DNA from: Bacteroidota bacterium
GTDB lineage: Bacteria; Bacteroidota; Bacteroidia; Chitinophagales; Chitinophagaceae
Assembly: GCA_016712665.1 (NCBI GenBank)
Contig: JADJQP010000001.1
Coordinates: 186,001-250,000, forward strand
DNA: 64,000 nucleotides
Reading direction: 5' to 3'
The notes beneath the pieces are model-generated. The model was not told the DNA's origin and searched no databases. It was given only the letters and a program-made list of their open reading frames with translations. Position numbers and translations under genes: made by a program. Every line of letters starts with the position of its first letter. Position 1 is the first letter of the stretch. This document shows positions 39,809 through 49,119 of the stretch, piece by piece.

Positions 39809-41411
39809 TTAACTTCTTTTAAGTACAATCACATACTTATTCTTACTTTCATAAATCAAACTAAAGTTTGAATTTAATTGAGCAATCAAACGGTTCACGC
39901 AAGGAATATTTTCAAAATCACTTCTCCAGTTTTGAATCAGTACGTAATCAACCTTTCGTTTGATTTGCTGCTCATATAATGAAATGTCTCCGCAAGGGGG
40001 ATAGCTGCCTGGAATTAGCCCTGCAATGGATTCGCGTGGATTTTTGCCTGGCTGCCAATTGACTGGGAAGTAATTAATTTCTGCTTCATAATTCATAAGC
40101 ATTACCAAATGTTTTTCTGAAAGCGCACCGATAAAATCACTGAAGTGAATAAAAGATCCATCTTTGTGAAACAAACTATCCTTACCCGATTGTAATTGCT
40201 GCCAGTCATCAAAATGCAAATTCAACACAACAGACTTGTCAGGTATCACTGCAGCAGCTGTCATGATTTCATTTCCAATACGACTAGCTTTTAGCACATA
40301 TGGGAAGCGAAGCGTTAAGAAAGAAATGGAAATAATAAAGGAGCAGATAATAAAAATTCGTTTTAAAAAATCGCTCCAATTTTTTGTCGCAAAGAAAAAT
40401 AGCAAAAAGAGTGGTGGTAAAAACGCCAATCGAATATCAATAGATCCTGCGCCTCCCACACTATGTGGGCAGGTGATATAGGAAAAGAATGTAAAAATTG
40501 ACATCAATATCAGAACAAGTCCAACCGTATTTCTTTTTGAAATATGTACCTTACTTCGAGTAAACGTCAGGATTAGCAAATACACCAAAATCAATATCCC
40601 GCAAGCAATCGCTGGATACACTTCAGCATTTCTAGTACTTTGCGAGGTATACATTTTCAAAAATTCTAGCAGCTTTTTAGATTTTGTCCAAATATGTGGC
40701 TCTGTGCCAAAACCTCTTTTTGCCATAAATAACAGTATCATAAAGATTGAAGGTAGCATTACAACAATTAGTTGAGACAATGAGTACAAAATCTTTTTCA
40801 AGTTGATTGGAAAAAAGAAATAATAATGCTCTGTAATCCAGATAAGAAAGATGATAACCATTGCATAGATTGCAGGCATACCATGAGAGAAGGCGGTCAT
40901 CAATACAAGTAGCGAAAGGATTAGCTGATGAAGAGAATTGCCTAAGTCGTCTTTTACACGAATATAAAAACCAATGGTAAAAAACATTATGGCCAAGGCA
41001 AAGCAATAGTTGTAAAATCCTTGCTGAAAAGGAAGGGTAAATAAAAAAGGGGAAAAACAAAAAACTTAAGAAGCCATTATTCTTCTCAATAGATTTAATA
41101 AAATACCGAAACCCAAATGCAAAAGTAATTACATATAAAATTTGAAAAAGTTTATCCGCTAACCAAGGTGGTAACATTTGTAAAAAAAAGCCGATGCTAA
41201 GATGGCTCATCCAATTGGGGTCAATGCTACGATTAATTACAAAAAACTCTTTATAAAAATCGCGCTCATGATTTAGCACATAATCAAACAATACCTTTGC
41301 ATTATAGACATGACTACCGCCATCTCCAGTAATATAATATTGGGGAATGATAATAATACTAAGTGCCAATAGCACCATCAGGTAAAAAAGATATTTTTCA
41401 AATTTTAGCAC
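39809..41411 (-). CDS. Polytopic membrane protein, possible GT-C-type glycosyltransferase, one frameshift
   Basis: The restored protein is about 534 residues. It starts (GTG at 41411) with a transmembrane helix (LFYLMVLLALSIIIIPQYY) followed by a short loop TGDGGSHVYNAKVL, then about ten hydrophobic helices and a soluble C-terminal domain from about residue 390 (VVLNLHFDDWQQLQSGKD, YVLIQNWRSDFENIP). An acidic first loop after helix 1, many helices and a soluble tail resemble GT-C-fold glycosyltransferases or O-antigen-type membrane enzymes, but no diagnostic motif proves it. The frame breaks in the A-run 41043-41048; removing one base (or adding two) gives FLFTLPFQQGFYNYCFALAIM and continuity. 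The function is tentative. Confidence 0.68.
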
Positions 41412-41810
41412 GCCTTAAAGATAAAATGAATTTCGTGATTTGCCTGCTTTTTAGTGGCAAACACCAAAGTTGTTTACTAGAAGGATATGGTGAAATTTTT
41501 CATTTGAAAAAGATTCGCTGTTCAGCACTTGCAAAAAAATTATCTTTTATCCAATATAAAAAAAAGTTGCTGTCGTCTATTGCAAATGATAAATAATACT
41601 TTCGATTAAAGAATCCAAATTCTACTTGGTTCGGTTTGACTTACGACCGATACCGTTATTAAAAATAATACAGCTAAGCAAATTCAAGCATTTAATCAAA
41701 TACTATATTTTTCTTCGAAATGGGTTCAACATAAAACTTGGAATAAATTCTGTGGTCGGTATCAACCGTTCCTTGTCAAAATGAAGTCCTACTGAAATGG
41801 TAATATGGTC
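41412..41810. other. Intergenic region between the membrane protein and the collagen-like gene
   Basis: About 400 AT-rich bases. The minus-strand frame of the collagen-like gene stays open for 36 codons after its stop (41703-41810), which might be a broken extension. No promoter box, terminator or RNA was recognised. Confidence 0.4.
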
Positions 41811-44800
41811 TTACAATTGAATACTCTTCGACATTTTAACCATAATAAAAACATTTGATCCTGATATACTTGCTTCTTGCAAGGTCATTTGGGTTTTTTG
41901 AAATGTTGCACCAACAATGGTGGTCTTATAAAACCAAATGGCCATATAAGAAAATGCTACACTTGCGCCGCAATCTATCAAAAAATTCGATCCTGAATAG
42001 GCTTCGTCCAAGTCGGTAGATGCCGATATTACCTTATCATAGGTTTTACCAAAATATACCATCAAATTATTCGAAGCAGTGGTCATTTTATAAGGTTCAT
42101 GACTACCATCGTTTATAATGGACCACACTCCGTTACTACATCTAGCTGAACAGCCAATGTTATCAATACCGGTAAGTACTTTTGAATCAAAATCAAATAA
42201 TTCATCATCATATTCAATTCCTTGAATGGTTCTTTTATATGGAATCCTATGAAAGGTATTGGTTGTTTTGGCCACCAACTCAATATTTTGCAAATCAGTT
42301 ATTTTATATACAAATCCTGGAATAAGCAATCCTTGTGTTTTCAAGGTAGCGATATCTGCCCATGTAGTTGCCACCTGGGCGTCACTTCCGGCCGGACCGG
42401 TAGGTCCTGATGGTCCGATTAAGGAAGTGGGACTTCCCCAAGCTCCTAAAGTCTTAGGTCCGTACAAATGATGTGCAAGGGTATCCATAAAATAATCCCC
42501 ATCCACTCCATCGAGGACGGTGGGTGCCGCAGCGCCACTTAATAAGGTATTCCCGTTCAAACCGCTTATTCCTTGAGGCCGGTTAGGCCTATTAAGGCGG
42601 TAGGACTCCTCCATGTTCCCGCTGTTTTTGGACCATATAAATGATGTGCAAGGGTATCCATAAATAATCCCCATCCACTCCATCGAGGACGGTGGTACCG
42701 AGCGCCACTTAATAAGGTATTCCCGCTATTGAGGCCATCAAGTATTGGGACCATATAAAATATGTGCAAGGGTATCCATAAAATAATCCCCATCCACTCC
42801 ATCGAGGACGGTGGGTGCCGCAGCGCCACTTAATAAGGTGTTTCCATTCAAACCAGTTATTCCCTGAGGGCCGATAGGGCCGGTTGGCCCAATTAAGGCG
42901 GTAGGACTCCCCCAGGTTCCCGCTGTTTTGGGACCATATAAATTATGTGCAAGGGTATCCATAAAATAATCCCCATCCATTCCATCGAGGACAGTGGGTG
43001 CCGCAGCGCCACTTAATAAGGTGTTTCCGTTCAAACCAGTTATTCCCTGAGGTCCAGTAGCACCGGTTTGCCCAATTAAGGCGGTAGGATTTCCCCATGT
43101 TCCCACTGTTTTGGGGCCATATAAAGTATGTGCAAGGGTATCCATAAAATAATCCCCATCCACTCCATCGAGGACAGTGGGTGCCGCAACGCCACTTAAT
43201 AATGTGTTTCCGTTCAAACCAGTTATTCCCTGAGGTCCAGTAGCACCGGTTTGCCCAATTAAGGCGGTAGGATTTCCCCATGTTCCCGCTGTTTTTGGGC
43301 CATATAAAGTATGTGCAAGGGTATCGATAAAATAATCCCCATCCATGCCATCGAGGACAGTAGGTGCCGCAGAGCCACTTAATAAGGTATTTCCATTCAA
43401 ACCAGTTATTCCTTGAGGGCCGATAGGGCCGGTTGGCCCAATTAAGGCGATAGCATTTCCCCATGTTCCCACTGTTTTTGGGCCATATAAAGTATGTGTA
43501 ATGGTATCCATAAAATAATCCCCATCCACTCCATCAAGGACATTCGGTGCTGCAGCGCCACCTAATAAGGTATTCCCGTTCAAACCGCTTATTCCCTGAG
43601 GTCCAGTAGCACCAGTTGGCCCAATTAAGGTGGTCGGCCCACCCCAAATTCCTAATGTTTTTGGGCCATATAAATTATGCGCAAGGGTATCCATAAAATA
43701 ATCCCCATCCACTCCATCGAGGACAGTGGGTGCCGCAGCGCCACTTAATAAGGTATTACCATTCAAACCAGTTATTCCCTGAGGACCAGTAGCGCCAGTT
43801 GGCCCAATTAAGGTGGTAGGCCCTCCCCAAATTCCTAATGTTTTTGGGCCATATAAATTATGCGCAAGGGTATCTATAAAATAATCCCCATCCACTCCAT
43901 CGAGGACATTCGGTGCCGCAGCGCCACTTAATAAGGTATTTCCATTCAAACCAGTTATTCCCTGAGGGCCGATAGGGCCGGTTGGCCCAATTAAGGCGGT
44001 AGGATTCCCCCAGGTTCCCGCTGTTTTGGGGCCATATAAAGTATGTGTAAGGGTGTCCATAAAATAATCCCCATCTGTACCAACCAGACCAATTGGGGCG
44101 CTTGCTCCACTTCGAATAGTAGTACCATTCAATCCGTCATTCCCCTGTGGGCCGGTAGCGCCGGTTGGTCCTGCAGGTCCCACTGGCCCTATAGGGCCCG
44201 TAGCGCCAATAGTACCCGCAGGTCCTATTAATAAAACAGAGTCATTCCAGTTAGCTCCTGTTTTGGGACCGTATAAATAGCTGCTTGAGGTATTGAGATA
44301 AAAATCGCCATTGGATCCAATAATAACGCTAGGCCCACCAATGCCATTAAGGATTGATTTGCCATTCAATGGTACTGCAGGTGACTGCCAAGATGCGACA
44401 CCATTATTGTCAGAGGTTAAGACCTTACCTAATCCCGGTGCGCCGCCTGCAATTTTAATTTGACCAGAAAAATCAGCATTGCCTGCAGGCGTTAAAGTTA
44501 CTATAGCAGGAATACTATTGGCACCAAGTGATAGGGGCCCATTTTCTCTATTTAGAATAAATGCTGTAGTACCGGAATTGCCTATTTCGAGGCCATCATT
44601 GTTTGAATGACCTGTGCTGCTATTCGTAATACGTAAGGTATCACCTGTCTGTGAATTATTAAAATGGATATTGGCTGCCGGAATCGCATTCCCTCCGATT
44701 CCCAAATATCCTGTGTTCTGGACTGCATTAAATTTTAAATGGGTGGTACCACCAGAAACAATACCAATTCCCACGTTCCCACTATTGACAAGCAAAAAGG

Positions 44801-45611
44801 GTCCGAAGTTATTTCCAAAAGCAAGCATATTGGCGTAAGGATACATTGCTGAAATACCCGGGTAGCCGCCTGAATACATACTGCCGTATTTTGTAAAAGT
44901 GGCATAGTTCGAGCCAATATCATTGTAAAGCATAAACTTGCCAAATCCGTTTCCATCAAGGTTTTGCATCCGAATATGTTCTATATTACCGGTATTGGTT
45001 AGCAAATGCAATTTAGATTGCGAATGAGGAGCGGATGTTCCAATTCCGATACTAGTGCCATTATCAAAAAGTTGAGAATTGTAAATTGTATTGGCTGCTG
45101 TAAACTTGGTTAGATAATTTGCGGTTCCTGTACCTGCTCCAGAGGTAGATACCGAACCGGCACGTGTTTTGCCAATTTCTAATTCCTTTGCTATTGCTGA
45201 CTTGTTTGCAAATAAGGCATATGGCACTGATAATAGCTGCGTTGTGCCAATTGTAGAATAGTCAGTGCCTCCGGCTGGGTCAATCGCTACTTTGATGTAC
45301 TTATTTCCGGTTTCCCATTTGACCCTTTTCATACTGCCTATAATTGGGTTGCCGGTACCGATCTGTAGGGTATACAGCCCAAACGTATTGGTTTTCACCA
45401 AATGTGTTTCTTCATACTCGGGCATTGTTGCATCTGATGTAGGCAATACTGAAAGTTTGAGAGCTAATGTTTGATTGGAAAGTGGGTTCCCCTTGACATC
45501 TCTCGCAATTCCTTGATAGTTAAACGTTTGCGGTGCCTGACCCTTTGCTATGATTACAGAAAATAAGCTTAGGATAGGTAACATTTTTAGAATGCACAAT
45601 AAATATTTCAT
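41811..45611 (-). CDS. Collagen-like repetitive surface protein with FNYQG N-terminal domain; frame disrupted in the repeat array
   Basis: Start at ATG 45611 (MKYLLCILKMLPILSLFSVI signal peptide); the longer open frame upstream is not signal-like. An N-terminal domain of about 115 residues follows (FNYQGIARDVKGNPLSNQTL, LLSVPYALFANKSA), the same type as in the gene at 60680. A middle region resembles phage tail-fibre/S74-type repeats (IGIGTSAPHSQSKLHLLTN, NAIPAANIHFNN). Then come about eleven 61-residue repeats, each with GNTLLSGAAAPTVLDGVDGD, LYGPKTAGTWGNPTALIG and a short Gly-X-Y stretch. A C-terminal domain of about 170 residues (TWADIATLKTQGLLIPGFVY) ends the protein. Several indels between about 42566 and 42760 break the frame. 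It is probably surface-exposed; no T9SS signal was seen at the stop. Confidence 0.78.
42390..44290 (-). repeat. 183-bp (61-codon) tandem repeat array in the collagen-like gene
   Basis: The marker TCGAGGAC occurs at 42511, 42683, 42802 and 42985; 42802 to 42985 is exactly 183 bases and the period holds upstream. The 172- and 119-base intervals are the damaged units. About eleven copies are visible, the first being degenerate. Confidence 0.85.
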
Positions 45612-45775
45612 GGTTAAATGATTAAAGGTTTGGTTGTTGTAAATGGTTTCAGTACGTAAAATTAAATATGAGAAACGATAGACTAAAATGGCTAATCTGG
45701 TACTATTTCCTCTCCTTGAATGCTGATACCTGTGCTTTATACTAAATATCACTTTGCCTAAGATACAATCCTCAG

Positions 45776-45799
45776 TGTAGTAGCAAATAATCTACTACA
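45776..45799 (-). terminator. Hairpin downstream of the GIY-YIG gene, weak terminator candidate
   Basis: TGTAGTAG (45776-45783) and CTACTACA (45792-45799) form an 8-bp perfect stem with an 8-base loop just after the stop at 45810. No T-run follows, so termination is uncertain. Confidence 0.35.
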
Positions 45800-45809
45800 G
45801 CATTTTTAC

Positions 45810-46118
45810 TTACTGATTATTTAAATGCAAGTTACTGAATATTCCGCGTAAAAATCCATTTAGGAAAAATGCCATTTTGTGTGGTGGCAATGCGCCTAAG
45901 AAGGAAATTGTATTTCCAGTGAGATTCTTGATTTTTGGTATTCTCATTTTCTTCGGAAAAATAGTTTCAGTATGAATCAAAGTCCAAGGTCTATAACGCA
46001 ACGTAAAACCACTTTTTTCAGTATAATTATGCTCCTCAAAACGACGGCTAATATTATTGGTATAACCGCAATACGACTTACCAAAGGCAATGGAATATAA
46101 AATATAAACAGTAAACAT
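45810..46118 (-). CDS. GIY-YIG nuclease domain protein
   Basis: This 102-residue protein begins MFTVYILYSIAFGKSYCGYT, a GIY-YIG core in which the pair reads VYI...YCG, followed by NNISRRFEEHN with the conserved Arg and the RYRPWTLIHTE strand typical of the UPF0213/YhbQ-like group. The rest (KKMRIPKIKNLTGN, FLGALPPHK) follows the family outline but is diverged, and the usual catalytic Glu is not obvious, so it may be degenerate or carry an error. Such proteins are small cytoplasmic DNA-binding nucleases of unclear role, often scattered in Bacteroidota genomes. It sits directly downstream of the tRNA-Phe terminator. Confidence 0.75.
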   Translation of the reverse strand: MFTVYILYSIAFGKSYCGYTNNISRRFEEHNYTEKSGFTLRYRPWTLIHTETIFPKKMRIPKIKNLTGNTISFLGALPPHKMAFFLNGFLRGIFSNLHLNNQ

Positions 46119-46134
46119 GTTAGTAGGTTATAAA

Positions 46135-46160
46135 AAAATCCCGACTCGCATCGGGATTTT
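46135..46160 (-). terminator. Intrinsic terminator of tRNA-Phe
   Basis: AAAATCCCGA/TCGGGATTTT stem with a six-base loop, followed on the minus strand by a run of seven T. It lies four bases after the tRNA 3' end. Confidence 0.9.
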
Positions 46161-46164
46161 CAAG

Positions 46165-46237
46165 TGGTGTGGGACGGGCTTGAACCGCCGACACATGGAT
46201 TTTCAGTCCATTGCTCTACCAACTGAGCTACCGCACC
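46165..46237 (-). tRNA. tRNA-Phe (GAA)
   Basis: The minus strand reads GGTGCGGTAGCTCAGTTGG at the 5' end, an anticodon loop CTGAAAA with anticodon GAA, and a TTCAAGC T-loop with a GGCGG/CCGTC stem. The acceptor stem is GGTGCGG with CCACACC, one C-A mismatch at the fifth pair. Discriminator A is at 46165 and no CCA is encoded, as usual in Bacteroidota. Its first bases are copied in the upstream tandem array. Confidence 0.95.
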
Positions 46238-46452
46238 TTATTTTTTTTCGGTCCATTTCCGCCAAGGCGGATACCGCACCTTATTTTTTTTCGGTCCATT
46301 TCCGCCAAGGCGGATACCGCACCTTATTTTTTTCGGTCCATTTCCGCCAAGGCGGATACCGCACCTTATTTTTTCGGTCCATTTCCGCCTTGGCGGATAC
46401 CGCACCTTATTTTTTTCGGTCCATTTCCACCTTGGCGGATACCGCACCTTAA
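46230..46452. repeat. 41-43 bp tandem array (five units) fused to the 5' end of tRNA-Phe
   Basis: The block TACCGCACCTTA recurs with its A at 46230 (inside the tRNA), 46273, 46316, 46358, 46399 and 46441. Each unit holds a T-run of 6-8, CGGTCCATTTCC, and the palindrome TCCGCCAAGGCGGA. In the fourth and fifth units the central AA reads TT (CCGCCTTGGCGG, and a variant CCACCTTGGCGG). Unit length varies with the T-run. Confidence 0.92.
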
Positions 46453-46640
46453 TCTTTTTTAAGGACTGCAAAAATAACAATAATACTCAATTCGCCAATT
46501 ATTTTTTATTTCGCTTTACAAGATATAGTATTAATAGCACTCCCAAATGATACAAACCGGAATCAGTACGTTTTTCCATTCCTCAAAAAAGGAAATGGTT
46601 TGTAATATGATTGCTAAAAAATACACGATTTTGAATACTT
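46453..46640. other. Intergenic region between the repeat array and recQ
   Basis: AT-rich, no accepted gene. A short imperfect hairpin (CCATTCCT / AGGAAATGG, near 46575-46597) could end the recQ transcript. A hydrophobic frame at 46531-46653 lacks a normal start codon. Confidence 0.35.
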
Positions 46641-48868
46641 TTAGTTTGCGTAGTCACTCATAAACTTGATTCTCATCAAGCGAAATTGCTCTTGACTGAT
46701 ATTGTTTTCTTTCAATACATCAACCGCTTCTTCAATATTACCACTTTCGCTACTTTGAAAAAAATCATACATATCTTCCTGATCATATTCATCTACATAA
46801 TCATTGATGCAATAGTCTATATTCAATTTGGTACCGCTTGATACGATCGTTTCCATTTCTTGCAATAAGTCAATCATTTGTATCTCTTTCATTCTGGCGA
46901 TGGTATCTAAAGGTATCTTTTTATCGATGTTTTGGATAATAAACACCTTTAAGCCTCCTTTATTGATTACACTTTTCATTACAAATTCATCCACTTTTTC
47001 AATATCATTTTCCTCTACATATTTCGCAATTAGCTCCACAAATTTACGTCCGTACTTAAGCGCCTTTCCTTTGCTAACCCCGCGATACCCTCCATTTCAA
47101 GCATGGTAGTAGGATAACTAGTGGCCATGTCTTCTAATGAATTTTCAAGAAAAACAACAAATGGCGGCACCTTATGTGCTTGAGCGACTTGCTTTCGAAG
47201 TTCCTTCAGCATTTGTAGCAAAGCAGGATCCAAGGCCGCACTACCTCCACTTGGTCCTCCTCCAATTTCATCATCATCGCCTTCAGCATCCTGAAACTTA
47301 TGATTCAATGACAATTTAAGGGAATAGGGTTTTTTCAAAAATGCCTTCCCTTTATCGGTCAATTTTAGCAACCCATATTCTTCAATATCTTTTCGAATTA
47401 AACCCTCCACCATCATTTGTCGGAGCAATGAAAACCAAAAATGGTCGTCCATTTGAAAATGAGCCCCCATACTGAAGCATTTGAGTTTATCATGCTTGTA
47501 AGCCTGTATTTGAGTATTCATTCTACCCAATAAAACGTTTATTACATAGTCAATTCCAAACATTTCTTTTACTTGCCGGATTGTTTCCAATGCGGTAAAT
47601 ATGGTATCCTTTACCTCAATCTTATCTTTAGGGTGAAGGCAGTTGTCGCACATATTATTACAAGAGCTTACATTATACTCTTCGCCAAAGTAATGTAACA
47701 GCACTTTACGTCGGCATATAGCACTTTCGGCATATGCCACCGTTTCACTAATTAATTGTCCCCCCATTTCTCTTTCAGTGAGTGGTTTATCACGCATAAG
47801 ATGTTCGAGTTTCTGTACATCTTTATATGAAAAATACAGCAAGCACTTTCCTTCCAAACCATCTCTACCGGCTCTTCCAGTTTCCTGATAATAATTTTCA
47901 ATGGATTTTGGTATATTATAGTGGATTACAAACCGAATATCCGGCTTGTCAATACCCATTCCAAAGGCAATGGTAGCAACAATTACATCTACCTGCTCCA
48001 TCAGAAATTGGTCTTGACGAAGCGCGCGCGTTTTACTGTCCAAGCCGGCGTGATACGCCACTGCACTGATTCCATTGGCAACCAATATTTCTGCAAGATC
48101 CTCAGTGGTCTTTCTATTTAAAGTATAGATGATGCCGCTTTTATTTCGGTTTTGCTGAATGAATTTAACAATATGCTTTACGGTTTGGTCTTTTTTCCCC
48201 TTTGGTACAATTTCGTAGTACAAATTGCTTCTATTAAAGGAAGACACAAAAACATTGGGTTTCACAAGACCCAGATTCTTTTTAATATCGTCTTGTACTT
48301 TGGGCGTTGCTGTAGCCGTTAAGGCAATAATATTTAAGGTTGGATCTATGGTATTGATAATGTCTCGAATCTTGCGATACTCCGGTCTGAAATCGTGCCC
48401 CCATTCCGAAATGCAATGCGCCTCATCAACCGCAACAAAGGAAATTTTCAATTGTTTTAAAAACTCCACATTCTCTTCTTTGGTTAATGTTTCTGGCGCT
48501 ACATATAGCATTTTGGTATTGCCACCCAACAAATCTTCTTTCACTTTTTTGATTTGCCCTTTGTTTAAAGATGAATTTAGGAAATGTGCCACGTTCTCCA
48601 CATCACTATAACTTGCCAATAAATCAACCTGATTCTTCATTAAGGCAATTAGTGGAGATACTACAATAGCAATTCCCTCACTCACCAATGCCGGTAATTG
48701 ATAACATAGCGATTTGCCTCCACCGGTTGGCATTATTACAAAAGTATCTTTGCCCCCTAAAATACTTTGGATAATCGCCTCTTGCTCGTCCTTGAATGTA
48801 TCAAAGCCGAATTGCTCATGTAGTGCTTTTTTAAGGTCAATCTTTACGACCTTTTTTCCTTTCCTCAT
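46641..48868 (-). CDS. recQ: ATP-dependent DNA helicase RecQ, one frameshift
   Basis: A 3'-5' DNA helicase acting in recombination repair. Motifs: MPTGGGKSLCYQLPA (Walker A at 47-53), VDEAHCISEWGHDFRPEY (Walker B, DEAH at 148-151), ATATPKV, GIIYTLNRKTTE, ATIAFGMGIDKPDIRFVIHY and QETGRAGRDG. The RQC zinc module uses CRRKVLLHYFGE and CNNMCDNC, and a winged helix follows. The frame breaks in the C-run 47078-47081; one added base gives MEGIAGVSKGKALKYGRKF, the HRDC domain, then the long acidic Bacteroidota RecQ tail to MRIKFMSDYAN at 46641. The restored length is about 742 residues, the usual size in this phylum, so the downstream 132-codon frame is not a separate gene. Confidence 0.93.
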
Positions 48869-49119
48869 AAATTACAATGTTTTCTTTATCCCCCCATAGG
48901 ATCTGCTTCACGAATCCTGTTAAAGCAGAATACTAATATATAACCTTAATTTGATTGTTACAAGTGCAATCGATTATATATTTTCCACTTAAATCGAAAT
49001 TAATGTCTTTCTCTTTGTAATCGCACTAAAAAATAGTTAAAAAACAGAATTCATATCTGTAACAAAAGATTTAAAAGCATTTCAGCACTTAAACCTAAAA
49101 AAGTATGATATTTGACAAA

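Noticed and set aside
41363..41596. 77-codon plus-strand frame
   Set aside because: It overlaps the start of the membrane protein on the other strand, is AT-rich and has no protein-like pattern.
45810..46237. Integrated element at tRNA-Phe
   Set aside because: No integrase, and the repeats copy the tRNA's 5' end, not the 3' end used as typical attachment site; the GIY-YIG gene alone is not evidence of mobility.
46230..46452. CRISPR-like appearance of the 43-bp repeats
   Set aside because: Units are contiguous with no unique spacers, and no cas genes are present; this is a simple tandem repeat.
46531..46653. Small hydrophobic protein (KIVYFLAIILQTISFFEEW)
   Set aside because: No ATG start, only about 40 codons, and it begins inside the end of recQ; possible but not supportable.
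46641..47039. Separate small gene downstream of recQ
   Set aside because: A one-base correction at 47078-47081 joins it to recQ, and its sequence is the known C-terminal tail of Bacteroidota RecQ.
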